A stretch of DNA of 64,000 nt, taken from positions 34,355,741-34,419,740 of the forward strand of contig CM041465.1 of assembly GCA_023213395.1 (NCBI GenBank), in the 5' to 3' direction. Each line of letters opens with the position of its first letter. Position 1 is the first letter of the stretch. The translations under genes and the position numbers were made by a program. Positions 32,762 through 43,242 of the stretch are shown here, in pieces. The stretch comes from Cycas panzhihuaensis (Eukaryota > Cycadophyta). Under the pieces are notes generated by a model, which saw only the letters and a list, made by a program, of their open reading frames with translations, did not search any database and was not told the DNA's origin.

Positions 32762-32960
32762 TGTTGGAAAATAGAATCTATAATAAGATATTGGCAAATA
32801 GAATAGAACAGAACACCTCCAGGATTGAACATTATCCTTAAGGTACCTCCATTGTAGTAACAAAACATCATTACAACATCTTACAATATGATACACTATG
32901 TTGTGTATTTATAATACATGTCAATATCGTGATAGTGGAACCTACTTTCATATTCTAATA
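32762..32960 (-). repeat. 5' LTR of TRG
   Basis: 199 bp, matching 29910-30131 apart from an internal loss after actttcat; ends attctaata, followed by the target duplication acttc. Confidence 0.88.
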
Positions 32961-32965
32961 ACTTC

Positions 32966-33950
32966 AAATACAAATAAACAACCTACTACACCAGTACTTG
33001 TTTTATAAAGACTCCCAAAGACCAATTATAGCATTAATGCCTAGGTCATTTAAATATGAACAACCTTCATCTACTTTACAAATTAAATATAGTACATAAA
33101 ATACCTAATATAAAGTAGATAAAATATATTTGTGAGGTTTGTGTTATGAGAAAACATCATTAGGCTCTATTTAGATCACATTGAAGAGATTACAATGCTA
33201 AGGAGCCTATAGGCTTAGTACATTTATATATCTGTAGACCCATGCCACAAGCATCCTTTCGTGGCTGCGAATATTTCATTACATTTATTGATGATTATTC
33301 CTAAAATTTTTGGGTCTATTTCTTAAATGAGAAAAGAATTTAAGTATGCCATTGAATAGGAATCTAGGAACCTAACTAAATCCTTCACTATGATAATGGT
33401 GATGAATATACATCCAATGAATTCACCTAATTTTGCAAGGATAATAGCATTAAATAATAGTTTTTTACCCCTTATAAGCCTCAACAAAATGGAGTTGCTA
33501 AGAGAATGAACTAGACCTTAGTTAGTAAAGGTAAAGCTATGCTTTCCACTAATAATTTAAGACTTTAATTATGGGTGAAAGCCCTTAATACAACTACTTA
33601 CCTTACAAACTTAAGTCCAACCAAGGCAATGTTGAGTATAACTCCTAAGGAGGCCTAGTTAAGTCAAAAGCCCATAGTCTTACATTTGCATACTTTTGGT
33701 TGCACAATATACATGCTCATACTAAAATAATAAGGGAAAATGTTGGATAATAAAAGTAGGAAATGTATCTTCATTGGTCATCAACTTGGATATAAAGCGT
33801 ATAAATTATATAATCTTTGCACTAAGAAAATATACACATTTTGAGATGTCATATTTATAAAAGAGAACTAGGACTTGGATATCACTCAAATTTAATTATT
33901 TGATGATCAATCTATAGAAGTTCTTACTTCTCCTCCTACTCCTCAAAATA
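32966..33950 (+). pseudogene. pol: copia integrase (Co-2)
   Basis: Continuation of the pol frame after TRG: the pre-integrase zinc finger region (HxxxxH around ctaggtcatttaaatatg, 33043-33060). Then the core GCEYFITFIDDYS near 33264-33302, FWVYFLNEKR near 33308-33338, a Y-D-N-G-D-E-Y block near 33390-33410 and P-Q-Q-N-G-V-A-K-R-M-N near 33478-33510 (catalytic Glu changed to Lys). H-T-F-G-C and G-Y-K-A-Y-K-L-Y near 33690-33815 close it. Stops are frequent. Confidence 0.85.
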
Positions 33951-34219
33951 TTCCTGTAGAATAATTATCTCCTTTAACATCATACACTCTTAGTATATTA
34001 TCTATACCACCTACCTCTACTTCAATATCTACATCAACTAGTCTAATGAAAGATGTTCAAGATGAGGTTACTTCAAAGTAGCTTTACAAATAGTATTTAC
34101 AGACTATCTCTTCTTCTCCTTCAACACCATAAAAGACAAAGAGGTAATCTAAGTATAGGTCATCCACCAATATTGCCTTAATATAAAAAGTGTTATCAAC
34201 TCCTAAATTAACCACTTTT

Positions 34220-35165
34220 AAAGAAGTTGTTATACATTAAAAGTGGCAAATAGTTATGAATAAAGAGATAGACTCTATTTTACAAAATAACACTTAGGAG
34301 TTGGTTGAGCTACCTAAAGGAAAGAAACCTATTAATTATAGATGTATATACAAAATAAAATTTCATATAGATATCTCTATTTAATATCATAAAGCACATC
34401 TTATTACTAAAAGTTTTAAATATATTAAGGGTGTTGATTACAAGGATATATTTGTACGCGTTGCTAACATGACCATTGTTAGGCTTGTCTTAACTCTAAC
34501 AATTCAATTTAATTAGGTTATTTTTTAAATTTATATAAAAGGTACTTTCTTAAATGGTAATTTATAGAAGGAAATATACTGGAATCAACCTCTTGACTAT
34601 GTTGTTCATAAAAAAGAACACCTAGTTTGCAAAATTAAAAAAAAGGATTTTTATGGCCTTAAGTAATCACATCATATTAGTATACAAAAATTGATGAGTA
34701 CTTTTAAAAGTATGTACTTATATGCTCACATTCATATCCAAATTTATATATCAAAATCCATAATAATTTGATTACTCTAGTCATACTTTATGTTGATAGT
34801 TTATTAATAACTAGTAATGATACATAGTGGATTATATATCTCCAAGGAGAACTGTGTAATAGCTTTGAGATGATTAACCTCAAGTTACTTCATTACTTTC
34901 TTGGCATGGAAGTATGGCAAAAATTAGGAGATATCTTCCTTTTAAAATCTAAATATATAAGAGAAATCTTTTAGAAATTCATGATGGAAGAATATAAGCC
35001 ATCACTAACTCTTATGGAGATAGGATTAAAACTAGATATTAACAAACATAGTAAACCTATGGATCCTACTTTGTATAAAAAACTTGTGGGGAAACTAATT
35101 TACCTCACATATACTCAACTTAATATTTCATATACTATTGTGATCTACTCAAGGTTTATGACTTA
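34220..35165 (+). pseudogene. pol: copia reverse transcriptase (Co-2)
   Basis: Block LVELPKGKKPINYRCIYKIKF near 34300-34365, the K-G-V-D-Y-K-D-I-F segment near 34425-34453, an N-Q-P-L-D-Y segment near 34583, the active-site region YVDSL near 34792-34806 (second Asp lost) and LHYFLGMEV near 34887-34913. PSLTLMEIGLKLDIN and LVGKLIYLTYTQLNISYTI near 34995-35140 close the domain. Many Gln-to-stop changes. Confidence 0.88.
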
Positions 35166-35700
35166 GCCTAAGACTTTAGTGAGGATCCTGAGATATCTTT
35201 AGGGTACTCTCTAATTTAGACTTGACTATTATCATGTGGACAATCCTTTATTGATAGGTTACATAGATGCAGATTGGGCTAGATGCTTTAACCTGGGTTT
35301 TGCCTCAGTTTCTTGGAGTTGTAAAAAATAACCTAATGTCATTTTATCTACCACTGAAGCTAAGTATAAAGTTATTATTAGTGCAACTACCAATGCTATC
35401 TGAATTAGAAGGATTCTTAAAGATCTTAGAATCATTTATACACAAGCTACTTTATTATTGTGATAATTAAAGTGTTTTTAAATTGACCAAGAATCTTGTA
35501 TTTCATATGATGAAAAAATATATTAAGGTCTATCATCACTTTATTTGGAAGCATATTCAAGATGGTGAAATTGATTTGGTCTATAACCCAACCAATGAAC
35601 AGATCGTAGATATCTTCATAAAGGCACTTTTCATGATAAATTTAAAAGGTTTCAATATGGTTTTGGTATCAAAATTAATGAAATCATCATTAAGGAAGGG
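35166..35700 (+). pseudogene. pol: copia RNase H (Co-2)
   Basis: Y-I-D-A-D-W-A-R near 35259-35283 (first Asp), STTEAKYKVIISATTNAI near 35348-35402 and a K-I-Y-H-H-F-I-W-K-H near 35524-35555. DGEIDLVYNPTNEQIVDIFIKAL near 35563-35632 is the familiar copia C-terminus. A purine-rich tract (ggaagggtaatagaagaa, 35694-35711) precedes the LTR. Confidence 0.85.
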
Positions 35701-35715
35701 TAATAGAAGAATTAA

Positions 35716-36144
35716 TGTTGACTTCATTAATTATTATTGATTTATTATAATGAAATGTATATATGTAATTGAATGTGATATTATATTGTTAATTTATGAT
35801 ATAGGTAATGGACTCATAAAAAGGTTATCACTTATGTTGTGAGCCTAGGTATGTGGGGTCTACTATGCTCACAACACATTTTAATATAAATATGGGTTGA
35901 TCATACAAGGTGTTAAATGCCAACTCATATGATTAACCATTTAATATTCCTAAAAACCTCTCATAACTATTGTCTCATGTACATATGAGGCTTAATATTT
36001 GATGTAATATAATCCTATTTTGGTAATTACTATAGAGTGATTTGTTGCTTTAGAGATCTAATTAATTCTCTCTCCTTCACCTTACATGTAATATGTGGCT
36101 AGTGTGACTTGATCTTGGGTTGGCATTAAGAATAGTTCTCATCT
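35716..36144 (+). repeat. 3' LTR of Co-2
   Basis: 429 bp, TGTTGACTTC...TTCTCATCT, paired with 26089-26523. Confidence 0.88.
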
Positions 36145-36149
36145 ATTAA

Positions 36150-37240
36150 ATCTTATTACCAAATTGCTTGAGAATAATTGTACCTTTACCTATTGCTTTA
36201 TGCTAACTGTCATATCTAAGAATTATGATCAAATTATTTCCCTCTTTGAGTTCCTTAAACCATTCCTTATAAAAGGTGATATGGGTAGAGGCTCCTAAAT
36301 CAATGTACCCAATACCTAAAGTGTTAGAAATAAAATTGAACACAAATTTTTTTATCATTAATAAATAGAGTTATAGTTTTACCAACAACCTTTTTTCCTT
36401 TTATCTATCTCTTTCCTCCAATAGTTCTTTTCAAAGTTATCAATCTTTTTGTAGTAGGTGCACATGGCATCCTTCTTTCCTTTAGATTCACTTATGCTAG
36501 GAAAGAGAAATTGAGCTTGTTTAGGAGTATTCAACTACAAGTTCTTCTTAAATTGAGAAGTTAATATCATTCTACTATCTTTACTAGTATGCCCACCTAT
36601 GTGCTTATTTAGGTGTAAGAGAAGCCCAACAAATTCTTTAAAGGTCAAAGGTTGTGATCTCTCTGTTAGGCATAAGTTATTAGCAAAATTGTGATAGCCT
36701 TTATGGTGGCTATTCAATATGATTCTTACAAGTTCTCTCTCCTTAACTTTCTTACTAATGACTATTAACTAATCTCTAATCTTCTCAAGTCTTTATAAAT
36801 AGATAGGGATAGAGTCATCAATAGCCATTTTACAAGCATATAATTAATTCTTAAGGTATAAAACTTTGGTTTTATTTTTTGTTTCATATAAATCTCTTAG
36901 TGTTTTCCATGCTTTCATAAATGTTGTCTTACCTTACATACATGTGATAAGTTCATCTGTAATAGACAAACCAATAATTATAAGTACCTTTCGATCTTTG
37001 TCCTCCCAATATTCCATATCTCCAGCTATTATTGTTGAAGTAGCAGAGGTTAATTCAGTAGATGTTCTAGCTATTGTTGTAGCTTAAGGAGTTGTTTGAA
37101 TTGATTTGGGTCCCTTGCCTTCAACTATTTTCATTAAAATTTTTAAAGCTAAGATATTAGATATTTTAAACTTCCATATTACATTATTTTTTTGAAGTTA
37201 GATTTTGTGACTTTCAAAGAATGTAAACAACTATATTCAC
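36150..37240 (-). pseudogene. gag: copia gag and zinc knuckle (Co-M1)
   Basis: Minus strand, ATG near 37233 (MSNVNIV). Visible are SQPLTFKEFVGLLLHLNKHI at 36655-36590, a V-D-L..L segment and, near 36470-36410, the zinc knuckle C-T-Y-Y-K-K-I-D-N-F-E-K-N-Y-W (C-x2-C-x4-H-x4-C with three positions lost). The frame continues across Co-2 into the integrase at 26060. Riddled with stops. Confidence 0.75.
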
Positions 37241-37272
37241 ATTAGACATAATGATAAAAACTGTTAAAACTA

Positions 37273-37635
37273 TGTAATACCCCCTCTATTTATTTATATC
37301 TTTGTTTATATTGTGCATTAATGGACCCTTGATGTAATTAAGTCATATTTAATAGTAAGGTGAAGTCCACCTCTTGTGTTGTTAAGTTAGCCTATCAAAT
37401 TGTATGTTAATATTGGTAGATGGCTATAAATAATGGCCTACACCTTTGTACATCATATTGATTTGATTTTATGTGGAAGCTCTACCTAAAAGAGAGTCTA
37501 AAGTGTGATGAATTCACCCATAACTTTGCTAGTATATTTGTTGAGTTTATTTATATATTTTTTAAAATATTTCAGTTGTGTTGCTTAATATACTTTGATC
37601 AATGCACATGTATTTAGATCCTAACATTTTTATCA
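37273..37635 (+). repeat. 5' LTR of Co-3
   Basis: Starts TGTAATACCCCC. The right end is either ctaaca (37626) or tatca (37635), directly before the primer site. A TATA box, ctataaataa, is at 37424-37433. The partner LTR is outside the window. Confidence 0.75.
37424..37433 (+). promoter_or_regulatory. TATA box of Co-3 LTR
   Basis: ctataaataa inside the LTR, with catcatattg-type sequence 30 bp downstream as possible start. Confidence 0.55.
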
Positions 37636-37647
37636 TGGTATTAAAGC
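37636..37647 (+). other. primer-binding site of Co-3
   Basis: TGGTATTAAAGC, two transitions away from the iMet site TGGTATCAGAGC. Confidence 0.85.
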
Positions 37648-39217
37648 TCGTATGTGCATGATTTGAAGTATTTTTGGTGATTTAAAGCTCTTTTGCTCTG
37701 TTTCTTTTGCATTTTGGAAAAAAATCTAAGTTTTTATAGTGATGGAGTAAAAACAAAATTGGTTGCAATTGATTACAACCTCTTATAATAGATTTTTTGC
37801 CTATGTGCATTCATTTAGGTTTTTATCAAAGTGGCTAAAGAAATGTATGAAAATTCATGTTTTTTGCTCACTATAACCCTATTGCTAATCATTTTAGCTT
37901 ATTGGAGCTTCACTCATTCTTGTGGAAGCCCTACACCCATTCTTACTAGCTGTCAAAGGAGATTCAAGGCATTTTCAAGCTCTGTTTGGCTTTGTTTCTC
38001 TCAGTTAGCCTCAACAGAACCCTAAAATTTGGATAAATTTCTCTTAAAAACTAGAGCCTATTTTCATGATCGATCACTTCTATTGGCTTCTTCCATGTCT
38101 TATGCCCCCTCCTCTAAAATTTCACATCATTTGGAGTCCGTTTGAGGTAGTTTCAAGTAGTGTTTGGCTCTGTTTCCCTTTGTTAGACCCACATAGATCC
38201 CTAAACTTTGGCAGTAATGTCATCTTCATCTAGAGTATATTTTTTAATCCTCTCACTTCTAGTACCTTCTCCTTTATCCTACACCCCCTCTTTAAAATTT
38301 CATGATATTTGGTGGCCATTTGTTATAGTTTCTGATCTCCCAAAACTCCATGGGAGGTGCGTACCTCATGCATAGGTTGTGTGGCCACCAAAACTCAAAA
38401 ATTCATTAAAAATGTTCATACTTTTATCATAAGGTTTGATACTTTAGTGATATGACATCAAATTAGACTTAAATCTTGCTTTAAATCTCCCTTAAATCCC
38501 TTTGTTTGGTCACATTCAACTTTGATATAACCCCATAAAGTGCAGATTTTTAATCTCATTTAGCTAGATTTGATTATTTTTTATTTTGCAAAAACATTTA
38601 GCCCTTTTTAATATTTCTTCAAGTCTACTAACTCCCTAATGGTGTTATCAGGTGGTCATGTGTAACCTTCAGATGATTAGGGGCCAATTTAAAGGGGGCT
38701 TAACTCTGTTTTCACTAGTTTTTAAGGTATAAAGAGGTGCCTACACTATTTCTGTAATATCTCCTCAACCATGCATTCGTTTTGTGAACCATCTAAAGCA
38801 CCAAAAAGTAGATTCAAAGTCTCTATAGCTTAGAATTAAATTAATCTAGATTTGGAGCTAATTTATAGGATATATTAGCTATTCAAGTTGGCCTTTATGT
38901 TTGAGCTATTTGAGCCTTATTTTTCAAGATTTGAAGGTGTTTTTTAGTTTCTTTGAGGTTTTTTTCCTAGATTAGATTGTGGCTTATCCATTTCTGCTAT
39001 TTAATTTTTGATTTTTAAGGCTAATTAGTGCATGGTGATGTCTCATCTGTAAGTGTTGCTCTTAGAAGGTTGAAAAAGTTCACTCTTAAATCTTGGCCTA
39101 TCAAGAGCTTTATAAACCTATCCTTGTCATTTTAATTTACTTTATTTCATCTTCATTTCATTTATTACTTTAAAAGGAACCTCTTTTGTATAAGAGACTC
39201 ACTTAAAAAATTAAAAT
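37648..39217 (+). other. leader of Co-3, with tandem duplication
   Basis: 1.57 kb, no coding sequence. An imperfect ~186-bp tandem duplication covers about 37960-38330: ttcaag--ctgtttggct-tgtttc and aaaatttca--atttgg occur once in each half. Confidence 0.6.
37960..38330 (+). repeat. ~186-bp imperfect tandem duplication in Co-3 leader
   Basis: Shared blocks in order: tttcaag, tgtttggct, tgtttc, ttagcc/ttagac, ccctaaa, tttgg, cacttct, and cccccctct-like then aaatttca, at constant spacing of about 186 bp. Confidence 0.6.
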
Positions 39218-39704
39218 TTTCATATTAAAAAGATAACTCTCAAATTGAAGCCCTATTTCTAGCCTTGCAAGGGGAATAATTAGGACCCCTGAAGTTACCA
39301 CCACACACATGCCCTTGGCCTACTCATATTGAATGAGGAATGTCATTGGATATTAAATGTATTAGGCAGGAAGCTAAAGCAAAGACCCTATCATTTGAAA
39401 TTTAGAGACCAGGCTAGACCTAGGGGGATGAGTGTCTTGGTTAGTAAGGTCTCACTGTTAGATCTATCATTTGGCATAAGACTAGTGTAGGTGAGGAAAC
39501 AAATCGGGGAGGTCCTAAGACCATCTTTATAGCCCACATACTGAGATATATTAAGCCTTTAAGTTCATATATTACTATATCAGGTCCCTAGTTTACTATT
39601 TATAGGTAGGTGCCATTAGACATGATAGTAACTAAGAGATTTCTTGGAGGTCCTCGACTTAGAATTATAGATTAGAAGTTATTTAGCTAGATTAGTACCT
39701 TATC
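39218..39704 (+). other. conserved pre-gag leader module, copy 3 (Co-3)
   Basis: Aligns with 18119-18605 and 27938-28430. Blocks: agccttgcaaggggaataat, ttaggacccctgaagttacc (identical to copy 1 over 20 nt), ctactcatattgaatgagga, gagaccaggctagacctagg, gtgtcttggttag, ctgttagatctatcatttgg, cccacatactgagatatatt and ataggtaggtgccattagac. The splice-donor-like gtaagt of the other two copies is gatgagt here. Confidence 0.75.
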
Positions 39705-40660
39705 ACACAAAAGTTTAAAGACATAAATTCAAACATAAAAACCTTTTAAACATGGTATCATAAATGCTCTTTTCAAATACTATTAAACTCAATGGGATAA
39801 ACAACTTTATACCATAGAAGAAGCAAGTCAAAAATTTTCTTATCATGAATAAATTTTGGGTCTATTTCATTGGGGACATACCTCTTCTTATTCCTATACC
39901 AGACCCTAATGATTCCACTAAAATAATTTCACTTAATCTTGTAGCCTTAACAAACTTCAAATCTAAGGATAACATAGCATTATCCTTCCTCCACTTGGCA
40001 GTTGAAGAACAAATGGATCAAAATATCGAAATCGCATAAACATGTCATGAGGCATGGAAAATAATTTATGCCCTCTATGAGAGAAAAGATGAATCTAGAT
40101 CTTTAGCGCTCAATGCCCATTTATTTACTATGCCCTTTTTCAGTAATATTACCAACCATTTAACCAAAGTTAGAACTGTTAGAAACTAGCTCATTATCCT
40201 TGGTGAACCACCTTCTAATCATGACTTGATTTCTAGCATTATTAACATTCTTCCTATTGAATACAACTCCTTCATATCCAAGCTACATGATAATTACTCC
40301 AAGATGGACTTTATAACATTTGAAGGGCTCTAGAGGGGAATATACTTAATCGACTAGGGGTGACATTAATATCTAACTCTATTGCTGTCTTTGTAGCCTG
40401 AAACTTAGAAAAAGGTAAGACTGTTAATAGAGCAACTCAATAGCTTAGTCAGTAACAAGACCTAATTCAACACTTAGACACTCTCTCCATATCATAAGAG
40501 TCATATTAGTATCCAACTTAGTAGCATCTTGTTGGCACTTTCTCCTCCTCCTATCCAACTCAGCAGCCTCAACATTCATAGCACCAACCATAGGGACTGT
40601 CTCAAAATAAATAGTAGGACAAACCAAATGTCACCTACCTCTACTGTGGTAAAACTAAAC
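39705..40660 (+). pseudogene. gag: copia gag (Co-3)
   Basis: N-terminal K-L-N-G-I-N-N-F-I near 39786-39815, FWVYFIGDIPLLIPIPDPND near 39852-39912, a DNIALSFLHLAVEEQMDQNI helix region to 40035, CHEAWKIIYALYERKDESRS near 40042-40103 and LISSIINILPIEYNSFISKL near 40230-40288. Near 40632-40680 a zinc knuckle (Y-C-G-K-T-K-H-L-A-I-E-F) has lost two Cys. A few stops. Confidence 0.85.
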
Positions 40661-40759
40661 ATCTAGCTATTGAATTTAGGAGAAGACAAGCTAATTTACA
40701 ACTTTTACAGAACCAAGGGAGCCAAGCATATGGGTCATTTTATTAACAACCACTTCTTA

Positions 40760-41040
40760 TTTATCAATAAGTAACATCTTTATACTATCAACAAGGTCCT
40801 AGTTACACTCAACAAAGATAAGTAGTTTCTTATCAACAAGGAGGACTATGCCCTCTTTAAGGAGCCCCTTTTCCATAATAAGGAGGCCTTTATTATCAAT
40901 AAGGTGGTCCCATTCAATAATAAGGAGGCCTTATCTACCCATAAGAGGGGCCATCATACTATCCTCAAGGCCAATTCTATTAGTAGAATTGGAATCCAAG
41001 GCCCACACAAGAATAAAGACCTCAAAATAGGCAATGATTC
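40760..41040 (+). pseudogene. Gln/Gly/Tyr-rich repetitive gag tail (Co-3)
   Basis: Downstream of the zinc knuckle, a run of degenerate repeats of roughly 30 bp based on aataaggaggcc. In the gag frame it encodes Tyr, Gln, Gly and Pro with stops (TAA) where neighbours have Gln (CAA). It resembles a low-complexity, prion-like tail. Open frames in other registers here are shadows. Confidence 0.5.
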
Positions 41041-41199
41041 TCAAATAGAAATCAAAGGAACTAATAGAATAATCAACAATAAGGTGGTAACGTGGGAGAT
41101 GGTTAGGACTCCTCCTCCCATAACCTTTTTTTTATACTATTATCCTCATAGCTTAATGAAACCACATGGCTCCTTAATTCTGGTACAACAAGACACATG

Positions 41200-41640
41200 A
41201 TAGGTTCAGAAAAGATGTTGTAAGAGACCTAACCAATCAACACTCAAACAATCATATTTAAGGATAAATTAACTTATAATATAACCAAAAATGGTAGGGC
41301 ACCAATAACATTAAATGACTCAAATATTAGACACTACATAAGTAATGTGTTCCTTGTACCTAGTATGAAGATGAACCTGCTTTCCATTAGCCAAATGGAT
41401 AAGAAAAACTTAGATGTCCTCTTTAGCTAGAGAATATGTAAAATTATAAACCATACTATAGGCAAATTTATGGCCATATGACATGAAGATGATGGCTTAT
41501 ATAGGCTAGATAGAGTCCCCCTTGTAACTACTCCATTATATAAATCCTATTCCATGGCCAACTCAACTCAATCTAATAAGGGAAAGGATGTAATTGATGA
41601 AGAGTCCCCTTGCATGTAAGAACTTGGAGAATGCTCCCAT
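41200..41640 (+). pseudogene. pol: copia protease region (Co-3)
   Basis: Protease remnant: an H-M-I/G-S region near 41195-41210 (the D-S-G triad itself is not clear), ITLNDSNIRHYISNVFLVPS near 41307-41366, MNLLSISQMDKKNLDVLFS near 41371-41427 and DDGLYRLDRVPLVTTPLYKS near 41491-41550. Stops at intervals. Confidence 0.75.
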
Positions 41641-42540
41641 TCAAAGGATGATGTGATCACAAATAGCTCCAAAGACCACCTCTAACATCAATGCCTAGGT
41701 CATTTGAATATACAAAGCTTGAACCTCATATCTAGGCTCAAAATGATATATGACCTACCTAAAATCAAGAGATACCGTAATATATGTGAGGCCTACTTAA
41801 AGGGAAAACAATAAAGAGAAAAATTCCCTTCCAAGAATGCATGGAGAGCTTCACAGCCATTAGATTTGGTCCACTCTGATATTTGTGGTCCTATGTCCAT
41901 CCAATCTCTCAATGGAAGCTGGTATTTCATCACCTTCATAAATGACTTCTCAAGGAAAATGTGGGTCTATTTCTTGAGAAATAAATATCAAGCCCTAGAC
42001 AGACTCAAAGAGTTCAAAAATACTATAGAAAATAAAAGTGGAATAAAAATCGAGATCCTTAGATCTAATAATGATGGTGAATATATTTCAAATCATTTTA
42101 ATAACTTTTGCAAAGAACATGGCATCCTATGTCAATTTTTTGCTCCATACACACCCTAGTAGAATGGTGTAGTTGAAAGGATAAATTAGACTTTGATCAA
42201 TAAAGGAAAATCCATGCTTAGTATTGTTAATCTTGTCACCAATGCCATTGCCACTATTGCTTAACTAACCAACATAAGTCCCATAATTATGGTTAGGAAC
42301 ATTACTCCCGAAGAAGGTTGGCGAGGTCAAAAACCATTTGTAGCTCACTTAAGGATCTTTGGATGCACGATATATAAACATGTCCCAAAGGATAATAGAA
42401 AAAAGTTTGATGACAAGAGCCTTAAGTGCATCTTCCTTAGCTATGTACCTAGTTACAAAGACTATAAAGTATTTGACATAGTTGGTAACCAAACTTACGT
42501 GACACATAATGTAATATTTATAGAAGAACCATAGGAATTG
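41641..42540 (+). pseudogene. pol: copia integrase (Co-3)
   Basis: Zinc finger H...CLGHLNIQSLNL (41688-41725) and C-E-A-Y-L-K-G-K (41786-41810). Core LVHSDICGPMS (41872-41900, first Asp), LRSNNDGEYIS (42058-42090; Asp kept one position along) and N-G-V-V-E-R (42163-42180, Glu kept). C-terminal VAHLRIFGCTIYKHVPKDN (42341-42396) and FLSYVPSYKDYKVF (42432-42475). 41866-42159 and 42289-42534 are open; stops lie between. Confidence 0.9.
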
Positions 42541-42859
42541 ACACCTCCTCAACCACAGATTATAGCAGCAGATGAAGTTGGTGTACTATAAGTGACCTTT
42601 CGATAAATTTTGGAGCCACTAACATTAGTTTCCTCCTACACTCTAGGTCCATCATCAGTTCTAGTAACTTCTTCATCATCCACTCAAGCAAGCATAACCT
42701 TGCCTCCCATTTCAATTGATGACCTTCAAGCGGAAGCCACTAGATTTTAGCCACCCCTAAGTGGGTACAACAACTTTTAAAAGATGCTCTTTCTCCTCCT
42801 ATAGCTGTAAAGAGGCCTTCCAAGATGAGACACTTTATAAAATTTACCCTCATGGCATG

Positions 42860-43242
42860 TGTCCTTGAAACTTGTAAGCCTTCTATGTTTAAGGAGGCAT
42901 TCAAAGACTAAATATGGAAAGTAACTATGGATGAAGAGATAAATTCCATCTTAAGAAATGACACTTGGGACTTAACTAAATTACCACCTAGGAAGAAAGC
43001 AATTGACTATAGATAGTTATATAAGATAAAGTTCCATGTAGATGGCATCGTAGATCATCATAAAACTCACCTTATTGTAAGAGATTTCAAATAACATGAA
43101 GGAATTGACTATGATGAGACCTTTGCACTAGTACCCAATAGGACCACATTCCATTTGGTTATGTCCTTAGCAGCCTAATTTGGATGGTCTATTTACCAAA
43201 TAGATGTGAAGAGTGATTTTCTCAATAGAGAGCTCAAAGAAG
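42860..43242 (+). pseudogene. pol: copia reverse transcriptase, N-terminal third (Co-3)
   Basis: F-K-E-A-F-K-D near 42888-42910, VTMDEEINSILRNDTWDLTK near 42921-42980, KIKFHVDGIVDHHKTHLIVR near 43024-43083, a D-Y-D-E-T-F-A segment near 43108 and WSIYQIDVKSDFLNRELKE up to 43242. The coding frame stops exactly where the Co-M2 LTR begins, at the conserved D-V-K-x-A-F-L motif. Confidence 0.88.

Larger units (their letters stand above)
29910..32960 (-). mobile_element. TRG: gag-only non-autonomous LTR retrotransposon (3.05 kb)
   Basis: Two short LTRs (222 and 199 bp), a perfect tRNA-iMet primer site, a polypurine tract and a perfect 5-bp target duplication enclose a single gag-like gene with no protease, integrase or RT. 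This is the architecture described as TR-GAG (terminal-repeat GAG) elements. It would rely on a partner copia for enzymes. The perfect duplication, intact primer site and long open frame make it among the youngest insertions here. The 5' LTR (32762-32960, minus-strand sense) lacks about 25 bp present in the other. Confidence 0.88.
26089..36144 (+). mobile_element. Co-2: plus-strand copia with nested TRG element
   Basis: LTRs at 26089-26523 and 35716-36144 enclose leader, conserved module, gag, protease, integrase, reverse transcriptase and RNase H in copia order. It interrupts Co-M1 upstream of its integrase. attaa precedes the 5' LTR (26084-26088) and follows the 3' LTR (36145-36149), a likely target duplication, but the LTR ends are not the perfect TG...CA, so boundaries may be off by a base or two. 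Without TRG the element is about 7 kb. Confidence 0.88.
23339..37272 (-). mobile_element. Co-M1: minus-strand copia, split by Co-2
   Basis: RNase H, reverse transcriptase and integrase run 23339-26088 on the minus strand. Gag and zinc knuckle continue at 36150-37240 after the Co-2 insertion. Its right end is cut at 37273 by Co-3 and its left end at Co-1, so neither LTR is seen. It is strongly decayed, with a stop every few codons in places. Confidence 0.85.
37273..43242 (+). mobile_element. Co-3: plus-strand copia, 5' part, cut in RT by Co-M2
   Basis: 5' LTR, primer site, leader with tandem repeat, conserved module, gag, protease, integrase and the first third of reverse transcriptase are present. 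The element stops at 43242 where the Co-M2 LTR starts; the rest should lie beyond the window. It was inserted in Co-M1 just upstream of that element's gag. Confidence 0.9.
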
